From: SZUA-186 sp041552135 | GTDB lineage: Bacteria > Pseudomonadota > Gammaproteobacteria > UBA9214 | Direction: 5' to 3' | NCBI GenBank assembly: GCA_041552135.1 | Contig: JBFELL010000034.1 | Coordinates: 1 to 20,724 of the forward strand | Length of the DNA: 20,724 nt | In this document: positions 1 through 6,628 of the stretch, in pieces | Numbering within the stretch: the stretch's first letter is position 1 | How the letters are laid out: every line of letters starts with the position of its first letter | Notes under the pieces: generated by a model | Database searches by the model: none | What the model was told of the DNA's origin: nothing | The model's input: only the letters and a program-made list of their open reading frames with translations | Translations under genes and position numbers: made by a program

Positions 1-256
1 CGCCGCTGCTTTTCCTGCCATTTGCAGAAACCCGAAAGTCCGCCTAGTCTTGTATATAGAGACTCTCAATGCGAAGAGAGCCCTGACTAATTTATAAAGA
101 TGATCAAATACAGGTCAGACATTCCCGACAAGGTGCGCCATTCGCACCGAAAAACAGATACTTGCCTTTTCTCTCCGGTGCGCAAAACGCATCCTGCAAC
201 CGATCATCCCAACCAGGGGCATCCCCGATTCTTGTCCCTTACAAAAAGGAGCTGCC
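1..256. other. leader and upstream region of the HPF-like gene, no gene seen
   Basis: I see no convincing coding region here. The stretch holds two small hairpins, GGTGCG/CGCACC at 132-148 and GGGG/CCCC at 216-226. The second lies just upstream of the ribosome binding site of the next gene and could affect its initiation. A TATAAA sequence at 93-98 could be a -10 element, but no matching -35 hexamer lies 16-18 bases before it, so no promoter is called. The GGTGCGC sequence recurs at about 179-185. Confidence 0.4.
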
Positions 257-826
257 ATGCAACTACCCTTACAGATTACCTTCCGGGATATGGAACCCTC
301 CGATGCCGTGGAGGCGAACATTCGTGAACGGGCCGGACGCCTCGACCGGTTCTACGATCACATCATGAGCTGCCGCGTGGTGATCGAGTCGCCGCATAAC
401 CACCACAACAAGGGCCGGCTTTTCGAGGTGAGTATCGATGTGACCGTGCCAGACGGTGAACTGCTGGTGAACCATGGACACCATCACAAGGACCATTCCC
501 ACGAGGATGTGTATGTCGCCATTCGTGATGCCTTCGCTGCCCTGCGACGCCAGCTGGAGGACTATGTACAGAAACGGCGCGGCAAGACCAAGCGACACGA
601 ACCGCCGGCGCATGGTCGTGTACTTGCCATGGCTTCCGATGCCGACTACGGCAGGATCGAGACCCCGGACAACCGGGTCATCTACTTTCACCGCAACAGT
701 GTGCTGAATGACGGATTTGAAAAGCTCGATGTCGGCAGCGAGGTGCGCTTCGTGGAGGAGATGGGCGACAGCGGGCCGCAGGCGAGCACTGTCACCCCGG
801 TAGGCAAGCACCACGTGGTGGAGTAG
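257..826 (+). CDS. HPF/RaiA-family ribosome-associated protein with C-terminal cold-shock-like domain
   Basis: The 189-residue protein has an N-terminal HPF/RaiA (sigma-54 modulation, S30AE) domain at about residues 1-105, seen as QITFRDMEPSDAVEANIRER followed by a beta-rich stretch and the helix HEDVYVAIRDAFAALRRQLEDY. Residues 117-181 look like a cold-shock/OB fold: YGRIE (131-135) and VIYFHRNSV (141-149) sit where RNP1 and RNP2 would be. Family members bind the 30S decoding region and silence ribosomes in stationary phase; the second domain probably adds RNA binding. It differs from long HPF, whose C-terminus is a dimerisation domain. The loop at 73-82 is very His-rich (HGHHHKDHSH), which is unusual and may bind metal. 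Start chosen for AGGAG eight bases upstream of ATG. A hairpin follows at 849-881. The family call is firm; the role is inferred. Confidence 0.88.
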   Translation: MQLPLQITFRDMEPSDAVEANIRERAGRLDRFYDHIMSCRVVIESPHNHHNKGRLFEVSIDVTVPDGELLVNHGHHHKDHSHEDVYVAIRDAFAALRRQLEDYVQKRRGKTKRHEPPAHGRVLAMASDADYGRIETPDNRVIYFHRNSVLNDGFEKLDVGSEVRFVEEMGDSGPQASTVTPVGKHHVVE

Positions 827-848
827 GTCAGCCGGGCTGAAAACTGGT

Positions 849-881
849 TGACGGAGTGATGCCATCCGAATCACTCCGTCA
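849..881 (+). terminator. hairpin downstream of the HPF-like gene
   Basis: TGACGGAGTGAT and ATCACTCCGTCA form a perfect 12-base-pair stem around a 9-base loop, 22 bases after the stop codon. No T run follows, so it may be an mRNA-stabilising hairpin or a weak terminator rather than a classical intrinsic one. Confidence 0.5.
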
Positions 882-1217
882 TCAAACAGGGATTCAATTC
901 CGCATGCCGGCACTGCGCGGGCACGGGGTGTCGGGTTCTGCACGGTGAATGCCTCGGTTCACACCCGAGTGCCATCAGTACTGCTGGAGCAAGGATGTGT
1001 GGGGCTGGCGATGCCGTCCGGGTAAGTTGCAAAAGTAATGGTTTTTATTCCTGCCGTGCCTGCCTGTACAAATGCCTGACTGTTATAGCCAGGAATCATT
1101 GCTAATGGTCCCATTAAAAATCCTGACTTGCGGTGTAAGCATCCGGGTCCAGGCCGGGAATGCGAAACCAGATGGACCTGAAACATGGAAACGGCCAGTG
1201 ATGCTCAGGAGCGCATC

Positions 1218-1303
1218 CCCTCTCCCGCGTGTGGGAGAGGGTTACGACTGCATGGATGCAGGAGGTAGGGCAACGCAGGGAGCAGTTGCCGGGGGTGAGG
1301 GTG
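1218..1303. repeat. REP-like intergenic element with three consecutive hairpins
   Basis: CCCTCTCCC (1218-1226) and GGGAGAGGG (1233-1241) pair around GCGTGT, and GGGGGTGAGGGTG follows at 1291-1303. From memory, the combination of CCCTCTCCC, GGGAGAGGG and GGGGTGAGGG is a widespread intergenic repeat in gammaproteobacteria. Here the two parts are separated by about 50 bases that contain two further stems: CTGCAT/ATGCAG (1248-1261) and GGCAAC/GTTGCC (1269-1290). It could be a REP array fragment with an inserted piece. Confidence 0.5.
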
Positions 1304-1321
1304 TATGAATCAGGCCGTTGC

Positions 1322-1472
1322 GCAACATTGATGCCCACCCCTCATCTTTTATCAATGTTGCCGCAACACCATCTGCCGCAAGGCGGGTGCACATGGTGAC
1401 ATACCGGTAGTACCGTAGTCAGGCCGGAAGGATCCGGAAGCAGAGGGGGCCATTGGCCCCCTCTGCATTTTT
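1322..1472 (+). ncRNA. candidate structured small RNA ending at an intrinsic terminator
   Basis: This gene-free segment carries a series of stems: an 11-bp inverted repeat GCAACATTGAT (1322-1332) with ATCAATGTTGC (1351-1361); GCC-GCAA-GGC near 1374-1383; CCGGA-AGGA-TCCGG (1424-1437), which shows a GGA in a hairpin loop as CsrA/RsmA sites do; then a strong terminator. No plus-strand gene lies between 826 and the terminator. It could be a small RNA gene, or simply the far 3' end of the HPF transcript. I found no convincing promoter, and it matches no RNA family I can name. Confidence 0.3.
1441..1472 (+). terminator. rho-independent terminator, plus-strand orientation
   Basis: CAGAGGGGGCC (1441-1451) and GGCCCCCTCTG (1455-1465) pair perfectly around ATT, followed by CATTTTT. 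The T run is on the plus strand only, so it does not fit the minus-strand hydrolase gene ending at 1503, for which it would be followed by CTTCCGG. The nearest upstream plus-strand gene is the HPF-like gene, over 600 bases away. Confidence 0.8.
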
Positions 1473-1502
1473 CGGCCTGCAGGGCGCTGTGTTCGGATTC
1501 AG

Positions 1503-2399
1503 TCAGTCAACACCCAGCAGTTCCGCCACGCTATCGGCGATATCCTCGGAGTAGAGGTCACGGAAGAAGTGGTCGGCCCCGTCCACAACCAGCAGCTGGA
1601 CACGCTCGCCATCTGCCAGCGGTTCGACCTTTTCAGGCAGGCCCTTGACGGCCGTGTCCTCGCTGCCGGCGACCACCAGTACCGGTGACTTTATGCCGGG
1701 GATGACGGCGGGGGTATCCATGTCAGGATCGGGCGCGTAGTAGGAAACGAAGGCAGCGGCGGTGGCGCTGGTTTGCTCGCAGTAAACGAAGTCCACGGGA
1801 GCCATCAGGGTGTCTCCCTTGCCGGCATCAACGAGGGCCCGGGCCTTTGCCAGCACCGGTGCAAGCGGTTTGCCATAGCGCTTCTCATAATCCGCCGCGG
1901 CATCCTCCTTGCTCCAGGTCTGCGGGGCGATCAGGATGACGGCGGTCACGACCGGATCGGTGCTGGCAGCGGCGAAGCGCGCCGCCTGGTTGCCGCCGCG
2001 TGAATGACCGAGCAGTGCCACGTTCGTCGCCCCCTGTGCCTTCAGCCAGTCCAGCCAGGCACCGATCTCGGCAACGGCGTCGGTGTGCCGGTGGGTGTGC
2101 GTTGTGGCGCAGTCGTACATCCCGGCTGTCCGGTCATCGAGCCCCAGGCCCAGGTTGATGGCCAGTGAGCTGATGCCGCGGTCGGCAAACATCGACTGCA
2201 GGCCGGCCATGATTTCCATGCCGCGATGGGCGAGTGTGCCATGGGTCATCAGCACCACCGGGCCGGCTGGCCAGGAGTCTGCGGATTTTACGAGATTGGC
2301 GTTCAGGGTTATGCCCTGGTAGGGCAGTTTGACCTCGTCGGCCAGGGCGGGTGCGGAAAGCCCCGAGATGATGAACAGCGTGATAAGGAGGTTGCGCAT
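1503..2399 (-). CDS. exported alpha/beta hydrolase
   Basis: The 298-residue protein has a signal peptide (residues 1-20, ending APALA before DE). The fold is alpha/beta hydrolase: VVLMTHGTLAHRG (48-60) is the oxyanion-hole strand, GHSRGG (131-136) is the nucleophile elbow with Ser133, SPVLVVAGSEDTAV carries the probable acid residue and DGADHFF the catalytic His. Substrate is unknown; the family includes esterases, lipases and dienelactone-hydrolase-like enzymes, and this one would act in the periplasm. The open frame continues 92 codons upstream, but I chose the internal ATG at 2399 because it starts a clean signal peptide and has AGGA about 10 bases before it. It is divergent from the transporter gene at 2657. 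Confidence 0.85.
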   Translation of the reverse strand: MRNLLITLFIISGLSAPALADEVKLPYQGITLNANLVKSADSWPAGPVVLMTHGTLAHRGMEIMAGLQSMFADRGISSLAINLGLGLDDRTAGMYDCATTHTHRHTDAVAEIGAWLDWLKAQGATNVALLGHSRGGNQAARFAAASTDPVVTAVILIAPQTWSKEDAAADYEKRYGKPLAPVLAKARALVDAGKGDTLMAPVDFVYCEQTSATAAAFVSYYAPDPDMDTPAVIPGIKSPVLVVAGSEDTAVKGLPEKVEPLADGERVQLLVVDGADHFFRDLYSEDIADSVAELLGVD

Positions 2400-2486
2400 G
2401 TCATATTTCCTGGTTGTTGGTCTGCGGCAGTGCGGCGTGTCGCTACCAGCGGGACCGGGCAGAATTACAGATGGATCAACCCGGGT

Positions 2487-2492
2487 ATTGTA
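2487..2492 (-). promoter_or_regulatory. possible -10 element for the hydrolase gene
   Basis: TACAAT read on the minus strand matches five of six positions of TATAAT and lies about 88 bases upstream of the start codon. No good -35 hexamer is present at normal spacing, so this is a weak call. Confidence 0.2.
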
Positions 2493-2616
2493 GCGCCAGT
2501 GCATGCTGCAGGGCGAATCGGCATGCAGCGACGTCATCGCGCATCGGGTCAAGCGGCCGGCTGTCTCGCAACTCCGCCGCGGCGATGACCGGGGCTGCCT
2601 GTACGCAACGCGACAG

Positions 2617-2626
2617 CAGTATACTG
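2617..2626 (+). promoter_or_regulatory. palindrome with -10-like TATACT before the transporter gene
   Basis: CAGTATACTG is a perfect 10-base palindrome 30 bases before the start codon and includes TATACT (2620-2625). It could be a -10 element, a small operator, or both; the -35 region is poor. Confidence 0.3.
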
Positions 2627-2656
2627 TGCTGACTTGACGAAACAGGGGCCAGCGAT

Positions 2657-3772
2657 ATGCATGATACCGATGCACCTGCAGTTAACAGGGAATTTCTCAA
2701 CCGGGCGCTGGAGACGACGATTCGTATCGGTGTCATCCTGCTGCTCGCTGCCTGGTGCTTCCAGATTGTCCGGCCGTTTCTCATACCCGTGCTCTGGGGC
2801 ATCATTATCGCGGTCGCAGTCTATCCCGGATACCTGCGGCTGGAAGCTTTGCTGCACGGCCGAGGTCGGCTGGCGGCGATGCTGGTCACGCTGCTCATGT
2901 TTATCGTGCTGCTGGTGCCGACCTTCATGCTGGCGGACACGCTGATCGGTGGTATCAGGGGTATTGCCGACCGGATGCAGGCCGGTACGCTGGAGATACC
3001 GCCACCTCCGGGAGCCGTCGCCGGCTGGCCGATCATCGGCGAATCGCTGGACCGGTTCTGGCGCACCGCCTCGATAAATCTTGCCACGGCGATCAAGCCC
3101 CTGACGCCGCAGCTCAAGCAGCTTGGCAGCTGGCTGCTCAGTGGTGCTGCCGGTGCCGGGCTGGGCATCCTGCAGTTCATCGCGGCCATCATCATCTCCG
3201 GCGTGCTACTGACCTATACCCGTGCAAGTTCGGACACGGCGCAGCGCCTTGGTGCCCGTCTGGCCGGTGCGCAGGGCGGCAGGTTCATCGATGTTGCCGA
3301 GGCGACCGTACGCAGTGTTGCCCGCGGCATACTTGGCGTGGCGCTGATCCAGTCGTTGCTGGCCGGGCTTGGCTTCCTGGTCGTCGGCATACCGGGCGCC
3401 GGACTGTGGGCGCTGATTGCGATGTTCTTCAGCGTTATCCAGATCGGCATCTTTCCTGTCACCCTGCCCATCCTGATTTACGTGTTCGCCACGGCCGACA
3501 TCGTTACCGCGGTGGTCTTTCTGGTATGGAGTATCTTCGTCAGTACGATCGATAACGTGCTCAAGCCCATGCTGCTCGGGCGTGGTGTGCAGGTCCCCAT
3601 GCTGGTGATATTCACCGGTTCGATTGGCGGTTTCCTCTCCTCGGGCATCATTGGCCTGTTCACCGGCGCGGTGGTGCTGACGCTGGGCTATATGCTGTTT
3701 ACGACCTGGCTGCGCGGCGAGGATGCTGAACCGGTGTCACAGGCGACGGATGAGGCGCCAGCACGGGTGTAG
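2657..3772 (+). CDS. AI-2E family transporter (PerM/YdiK-like membrane protein)
   Basis: This 371-residue protein is a polytopic inner-membrane protein of the AI-2E/UPF0118 family. Hydrophobic segments lie at about 22-38, 40-57, 74-95, 163-185, 225-246, 249-280, 283-296 and 313-350. The motif DNVLKPMLLGRG (299-310) is the family hallmark, and the loop between the second and third membrane pairs (about 97-160) is the usual extracytoplasmic insert. Members have been linked to autoinducer-2 export, Na+/H+ exchange or general efflux; the sequence does not distinguish these, so no symbol is given. Start: ATG with GGGG about 9 bases upstream. It is divergent from the hydrolase and not in an operon with downstream genes. 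Confidence 0.9.
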   Translation: MHDTDAPAVNREFLNRALETTIRIGVILLLAAWCFQIVRPFLIPVLWGIIIAVAVYPGYLRLEALLHGRGRLAAMLVTLLMFIVLLVPTFMLADTLIGGIRGIADRMQAGTLEIPPPPGAVAGWPIIGESLDRFWRTASINLATAIKPLTPQLKQLGSWLLSGAAGAGLGILQFIAAIIISGVLLTYTRASSDTAQRLGARLAGAQGGRFIDVAEATVRSVARGILGVALIQSLLAGLGFLVVGIPGAGLWALIAMFFSVIQIGIFPVTLPILIYVFATADIVTAVVFLVWSIFVSTIDNVLKPMLLGRGVQVPMLVIFTGSIGGFLSSGIIGLFTGAVVLTLGYMLFTTWLRGEDAEPVSQATDEAPARV

Positions 3773-3805
3773 CCCGTGCCCGGTACCTGTTCGCCGGGCC
3801 ACGGC
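3761..3805 (+). terminator. overlapping GC-rich hairpins at the end of the transporter gene
   Basis: GCACGGG (3761-3767) pairs with CCCGTGC (3773-3779) across the stop codon. A competing stem uses 3772-3783 with 3794-3805 and has two single-base bulges. There is no T run, so termination is only possible, not clear. Confidence 0.35.
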
Positions 3806-3809
3806 AGCA

Positions 3810-3872
3810 GCGGCTTCAGCTGCGAGCGGATTGTTGCAGGATTACCCGATCGCGGATGTGTTCACTCCTGCG
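3810..3872. repeat. REP-like dispersed repeat, copy 1
   Basis: GCGGCTTCAGCTGCGAGCGG followed by CCGATCGCG and TTCACTCCTGCG matches a second copy at 14968-15029 with a few substitutions and one indel. The core GCGGCTTCAGC(C/T)GC is a palindrome known to me from gammaproteobacterial REP sequences. It lies between the transporter and the DsrE-like gene. The rest of 3873-3985 shows no feature I can name. Confidence 0.55.
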
Positions 3873-3987
3873 GGGAGACAACGGCACAGCCCGTCGTCGC
3901 CGGGTCTGCGCGCAGGGCGTACCCCACAATCCGGCTGAATACATTGTGCGGGCGTGATGGGCCGGAAAACAACTTTCAGATGCGGTT

Positions 3988-3996
3988 TGCTACACT
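3988..3996 (+). promoter_or_regulatory. possible extended -10 promoter for the DsrE-like gene
   Basis: TGCTACACT has the TGn extension followed by TACACT (four of six matches) and would start transcription near 4003, giving a leader of about 26 bases that carries the strong GGAGGTG ribosome binding site. No -35 match. Similar TGCTATG sequences precede the minus-strand genes at 5125 and 6577. Confidence 0.3.
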
Positions 3997-4028
3997 GATA
4001 TGCAAATCAAACAAAACGGAGGTGGGAA

Positions 4029-4541
4029 ATGCATATCCTTTCACGGTTCTACCGGGCCGGCCTGCTGGCCTTGTTTCCTTGTCTGGGGCTGGTTGCCGGC
4101 CTCTCGCTGGCGCCACAGACCGTCATTGCGGATGATGAGGTCAAGGTCGTCTACCATGCCGATTTTGCCGACCCGCGACGTTTCAGCGCCATGCTGACCA
4201 GCGTCAACAACATGATGAACCACTACGAGAACGAGCTGGTCGAGGCCGATGTGCGCATCGTCTTCGTGGCGCACGGTATCCGTTTCCTGACGGATGATGC
4301 GCTGGAGAAGACACCGTTTGCCGCGGACGCGGAGCTCCAGGAGCGGCGCGAGAATCTCAAGGGCAGGTTGCTCAGCCTGGTGGACACGCGGGGTGTCAAG
4401 CTCGAGTTGTGCGATATCACCAGGTCACAGATCGGGCTGGCAAAGGACGGCGTCTACCCGAATGTCAGCCTCGTGCCATCCGGTGTCGTGCAGATTGCGG
4501 ACCTGCAGCGTAAAGGCTTCGCCTACCTCAAGATCGAGTAG
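4029..4541 (+). CDS. exported DsrE/DsrF-like protein
   Basis: The 170-residue protein has a signal peptide (about residues 1-34, ending TVIA before DDE). The mature part looks like a single DsrE-type alpha/beta domain: VKVVYHADFADPRRFSAMLTSVNNM, then VRIVFVAHGIRFL (75-87), then GVKLELCDITR (122-132) with Cys128 at the position where many DsrE/TusD-family proteins carry their sulfur-handling Cys, then a C-terminal VQIADLQRKGFAYLKIE typical of the fold. Cytoplasmic DsrE/TusD relay persulfide sulfur; here export points to a periplasmic role, perhaps sulfide or thiosulfate handling, which is inference. Start is fixed by GGAGGTG 7 bases before ATG. The gene converges on the sulfur-globule-like gene, which supports a sulfur context. 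Confidence 0.8.
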   Translation: MHILSRFYRAGLLALFPCLGLVAGLSLAPQTVIADDEVKVVYHADFADPRRFSAMLTSVNNMMNHYENELVEADVRIVFVAHGIRFLTDDALEKTPFAADAELQERRENLKGRLLSLVDTRGVKLELCDITRSQIGLAKDGVYPNVSLVPSGVVQIADLQRKGFAYLKIE

Positions 4542-4546
4542 GGAAA

Positions 4547-4614
4547 AACAGGGCAGGGCGCCGGCGACAACCCGCAACGGGTTGCCACCGGCGGGGGATG
4601 TCAGTTGCCCTGTT
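4547..4614 (-). terminator. nested hairpin between convergent genes, with a T run on the minus strand
   Basis: An inner stem pairs CGCCGG (4559-4564) with CCGGCG (4588-4593) and CAACCC with GGGTTG. An outer stem pairs AACAGGGCA (4547-4555) with TGCCCTGTT (4606-4614). Read on the minus strand it is followed by TTTTTCCC, so it fits the end of the repeat-protein gene; the inner hairpin could also serve the plus-strand DsrE-like gene. Confidence 0.6.
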
Positions 4615-5125
4615 CCAGCCGCCTGATACGTTCTTCCAGGCTCCTGATACGTTCCTTGTCGGCACTCCCGGCTGCCGGGGGTGGCGCGGCATAGCCAGGC
4701 GCCGGCTGGCCGGCACCGTATCCGGGTGCGCCGCCATAGCCGGGTGCGCCGCCATAGCCGGGTCCACCGCCATAGCCGGGTCCACCGCCATAGCCGGGTG
4801 CGCCGCCATAGCCGGGTGCGCCGCCATAGCCGGGTCCACCGCCATAGCCGGGTCCACCGCCATAGCCGGGTCCACCGCCATAGCCATAACCGGGATCGCC
4901 GCCATAGCCGGGGCCAGGGCCGTAGCCGGGGCCCGGACCATAGCCGTAACCCGGGCCGGGGCCGTAACCAGGACCGTAGTCATCGTAATAATCGTCGTCA
5001 TTGCCGCCGCCCATCCACTTGGAAGGGTTCATCATATTGCCAAAATTGAATGCCGAAGCCGGGCTGGCAAGCAGTAGACCGGCCAGGGCAACAGCCCCGC
5101 TGAAATTGACTGATTTTACAAGCAT
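4601..5125 (-). CDS. exported Gly/Tyr/Pro-rich repeat protein, sulfur-globule-protein-like
   Basis: The 174-residue protein has a signal peptide (1-25, ending SPASA before FNFGNMMNPSKW). An Asp/Tyr-rich link (GNDDDYYDDYGPGYG) leads into a low-complexity region of GPGPGYG and PGYGG(G/A) hexamers up to about residue 140. The end is a short charged helix (DKERIRSLEERIRRLEQGN) with heptad character, likely for oligomerisation. Gly/Tyr/Pro-rich composition with export is the signature of sulfur globule envelope proteins (SgpA/B/C of purple sulfur bacteria), which coat periplasmic sulfur deposits; other structural roles are possible. Start: ATG at 5125 has AGGAGGAA 8 bases upstream. A 29-codon upstream extension lacks a signal peptide at its start and was rejected. 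Confidence 0.78.
   Translation of the reverse strand: MLVKSVNFSGAVALAGLLLASPASAFNFGNMMNPSKWMGGGNDDDYYDDYGPGYGPGPGYGYGPGPGYGPGPGYGGDPGYGYGGGPGYGGGPGYGGGPGYGGAPGYGGAPGYGGGPGYGGGPGYGGAPGYGGAPGYGAGQPAPGYAAPPPAAGSADKERIRSLEERIRRLEQGN
4722..4883 (-). repeat. nine tandem 18-bp units encoding PGYGG(G/A)
   Basis: Nine consecutive 18-base units differ almost only at one codon (GCG or CCA on the plus strand, Ala or Gly in the protein). From left to right the codon order is A-A-G-G-A-A-G-G-G, which suggests that a four-unit, 72-base block was duplicated. Such near-identical units are prone to length change by slippage. Confidence 0.9.
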
Positions 5126-5186
5126 TGGGAATTTCCTCCTGCTGTCATTGTATGTATCCTCGTTTGGGCGATCCCGCCGGCCCGGA

Positions 5187-5198
5187 CTGAGCATAGCA
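5187..5198 (-). promoter_or_regulatory. possible extended -10 promoter for the repeat-protein gene
   Basis: On the minus strand TGCTATGCT (TGn plus TATGCT) lies about 65 bases upstream of the start codon. There is no clear -35 element. It resembles the sequences upstream of the DsrE-like gene and of the gene starting at 6577. Confidence 0.25.
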
Positions 5199-5326
5199 CC
5201 ATACAGCGGCATAAACCTATTGCGTACCTGACGGGGCCAACGAAATCGATACTGATCAAACCCTCCTGCGGGTTACAGTGAGGATTCAGGATATTCCAGG
5301 GCCCCTGGTCTCCCTGCCGGCATGCA

Positions 5327-5355
5327 TGGCAAGGACCGGGGATTCGCCCTATACT
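5327..5355 (+). promoter_or_regulatory. possible promoter for the small acidic protein gene
   Basis: TATACT (5350-5355) is a good -10 match, with TGGCAA (5327-5332) as a weak -35 at 17-base spacing. Transcription would begin near 5362, leaving a 40-base leader with AAAGGAG. A palindrome CCAGGGCCCCTGG lies just upstream at 5296-5308. Confidence 0.35.
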
Positions 5356-5403
5356 CAAGTCTGATTACGCCGCACCAGTCAATCACTGACAAAGGAGACC
5401 GGC

Positions 5404-5679
5404 ATGGATTCATCCGAAAAAGAAGATGGAATCGCCTATGTGCTGATCAAGCGGTTCGAGACCCAGCGTCTGCCCCGGGCGCTGGATCTGAAGGAGAAAG
5501 TCGACGGGGGTGAGCGCCTGAACGATCTGGACCTGGCCTTCCTGGAAGAGGTCTTGAATGACGCCAAACGCATCAAGCCTTTGGTGGACGAGAACCCGAA
5601 ATGGCAGTCAATCTATACGAAGGCCGTCGATCTCTACGAGGACATCCTGTCAAAGGCCAGCGAAAACGAGTCCGAATAG
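5404..5679 (+). CDS. small acidic protein of unknown function
   Basis: The 91-residue protein is soluble, rich in Glu, Asp and Lys and predicted to be nearly all helical: AYVLIKRFETQRLPRALDLKEKV, then LNDLDLAFLEEVLNDAKRI, then WQSIYTKAVDLYEDILSKA. No signal peptide, membrane segment, cysteine or catalytic motif is visible. Coding is supported by AAGGAG seven bases before the ATG, a compact composition like other genes in the window and a candidate promoter. It converges on the DUF2845 gene. I do not recognise the family; a small adaptor or regulatory helical bundle would fit, but there is no direct evidence. Confidence 0.75.
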   Translation: MDSSEKEDGIAYVLIKRFETQRLPRALDLKEKVDGGERLNDLDLAFLEEVLNDAKRIKPLVDENPKWQSIYTKAVDLYEDILSKASENESE

Positions 5680-5713
5680 CGGCACTGACCCGGCACTCCG
5701 GGGGCAGTGCTGC
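5679..5713. terminator. bipartite hairpin between convergent genes
   Basis: A 9-pair stem (5679-5687 with 5705-5713, one G-T pair) encloses CCCGG-CACT-CCGGG (5689-5702). It lies between two convergent genes and may serve both, but no T run is present on either side. Confidence 0.4.
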
Positions 5714-5730
5714 CGGATACTGCAGTTGCG

Positions 5731-5985
5731 CTAGCGAATACTGGAAATCCTGCCGCTCTTGAAGGTGACTTCCACCTGTGAGCCGCCTTTCTCATAGAAC
5801 CAGGTGTCGCCCTCGCGCAGCTTGGGTTCACCGCATTTTTTCAGAACTTCGTATTTCGTTACGGCAATCCGCGTGTCATCCTGGATTAAATGAACGCCGC
5901 AGGTGATGGTGCCTGCGGATGCGCACTGCATCGACATCAGCAGCAGGCCGGTTACGGTGGCCAGACAGGTTGTCGATTGTTTCAT
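5731..5985 (-). CDS. exported DUF2845-family protein
   Basis: The 84-residue protein has a signal peptide (1-24, ending CASA before GTITCG). The mature part shows the DUF2845 pattern: an early Cys (C29), the central KYEVLKKCGEP (C51), then TWFYEKGGSQVEVTFKSGRISSI. The two cysteines probably form a disulfide. These short periplasmic proteins have no known biochemical role. Start chosen for AGGAGG 8 bases upstream of ATG. It is followed at its 5' side by the next minus-strand gene (58 bases between), so both may share a transcript starting upstream of 6577. Confidence 0.78.
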   Translation of the reverse strand: MKQSTTCLATVTGLLLMSMQCASAGTITCGVHLIQDDTRIAVTKYEVLKKCGEPKLREGDTWFYEKGGSQVEVTFKSGRISSIR

Positions 5986-6043
5986 GGCGTGATCCTCCTG
6001 TTCCCTTGCTCGGTGTGTCTCTGTGAAACTGTTAACAGCCCGG

Positions 6044-6577
6044 TCATTCGCCGGCTGCCAGCGTGTATTTCAGTTCCGGCAGGACCGCCAGTCCCGACGC
6101 CGCGCGGACAATGCTGCCATCTCCCATGCCAATCACGACCTGGCTGAGAACGGAACGGACGAGAAGCTCACTGGATCCGCTGACACCCTTGAAGCGGCCG
6201 GTACCGCCGGTCAGTGTGAAGGTGCCCTTGCATGCACCCAGTTCACCGTCACATTTCCATTCGGCAAACACCGTGTCATCGGAAGATACCGTGATATTGC
6301 AGTGACCCCTGGCGCTGGCCTGCCTGCTGGACGCATTGATTTCCTGCTGTGCCGGGCATTTCGCAAAGGCGGTGTCCAGTTCGCCACTGGCCTTTTCCAC
6401 ATACATGATGCCGTTGAACTCGCCGGAGAACAGGATCTTTTCCTCGCCGACAACGTGGATCGAGCCTTCGCCTTCCCAGGGCATGATCACGTTGAGGGTC
6501 TTCTCCCCTGCCTGTGCCGTGCCCCCGAGAAAAACTGCACCCGCCAGCAAGAGTGTTCGGGTTCTGTGCCTTGTCAT
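6044..6577 (-). CDS. exported beta-rich protein of unknown function
   Basis: The 177-residue protein has a signal peptide (1-23, ending TAQA before GEKTLN). The mature part is predicted to be beta-rich with four cysteines (74, 93, 109, 116), enough for two disulfides. GTFTLTGGTGRFKGVSG (118-134) resembles the glycine-rich turn motif of dirigent/allene-oxide-cyclase-like barrels, where it lies between barrel strands; this is a resemblance only. Start: ATG at 6577 has AGGAG seven bases upstream, whereas ATGs at 6583 and 6595 are too close to or before it. Probably periplasmic. The gene is divergent from the nine-gene cluster. Confidence 0.7.
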   Translation of the reverse strand: MTRHRTRTLLLAGAVFLGGTAQAGEKTLNVIMPWEGEGSIHVVGEEKILFSGEFNGIMYVEKASGELDTAFAKCPAQQEINASSRQASARGHCNITVSSDDTVFAEWKCDGELGACKGTFTLTGGTGRFKGVSGSSELLVRSVLSQVVIGMGDGSIVRAASGLAVLPELKYTLAAGE

Positions 6578-6628
6578 GATCATGCTCCTTGTCATGGGGT
6601 TGCATACCGGAAGGTACATCCAGCGAAA

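Noticed and set aside
1400..1450. Resemblance of GTCAGGCCGGAAGGA to the conserved SRP RNA loop
   Set aside because: The GGAA loop is there but the asymmetric internal loop and partner strand of 4.5S RNA are missing, so it is not an SRP RNA gene.
2400..2675. N-terminal extension of the hydrolase by 92 codons
   Set aside because: Composition is unlike the mature protein, and the internal ATG has both a ribosome binding site and a typical signal peptide.
3776..4135. Plus-strand open frame of 119 codons upstream of the DsrE-like gene
   Set aside because: Contains the REP-like repeat, has no ribosome binding site and overlaps the well-supported start of the DsrE-like gene.
4722..4883. Tandem repeats considered as a CRISPR array
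   Set aside because: Units are contiguous without spacers and encode an in-frame PGYGG(G/A) repeat.
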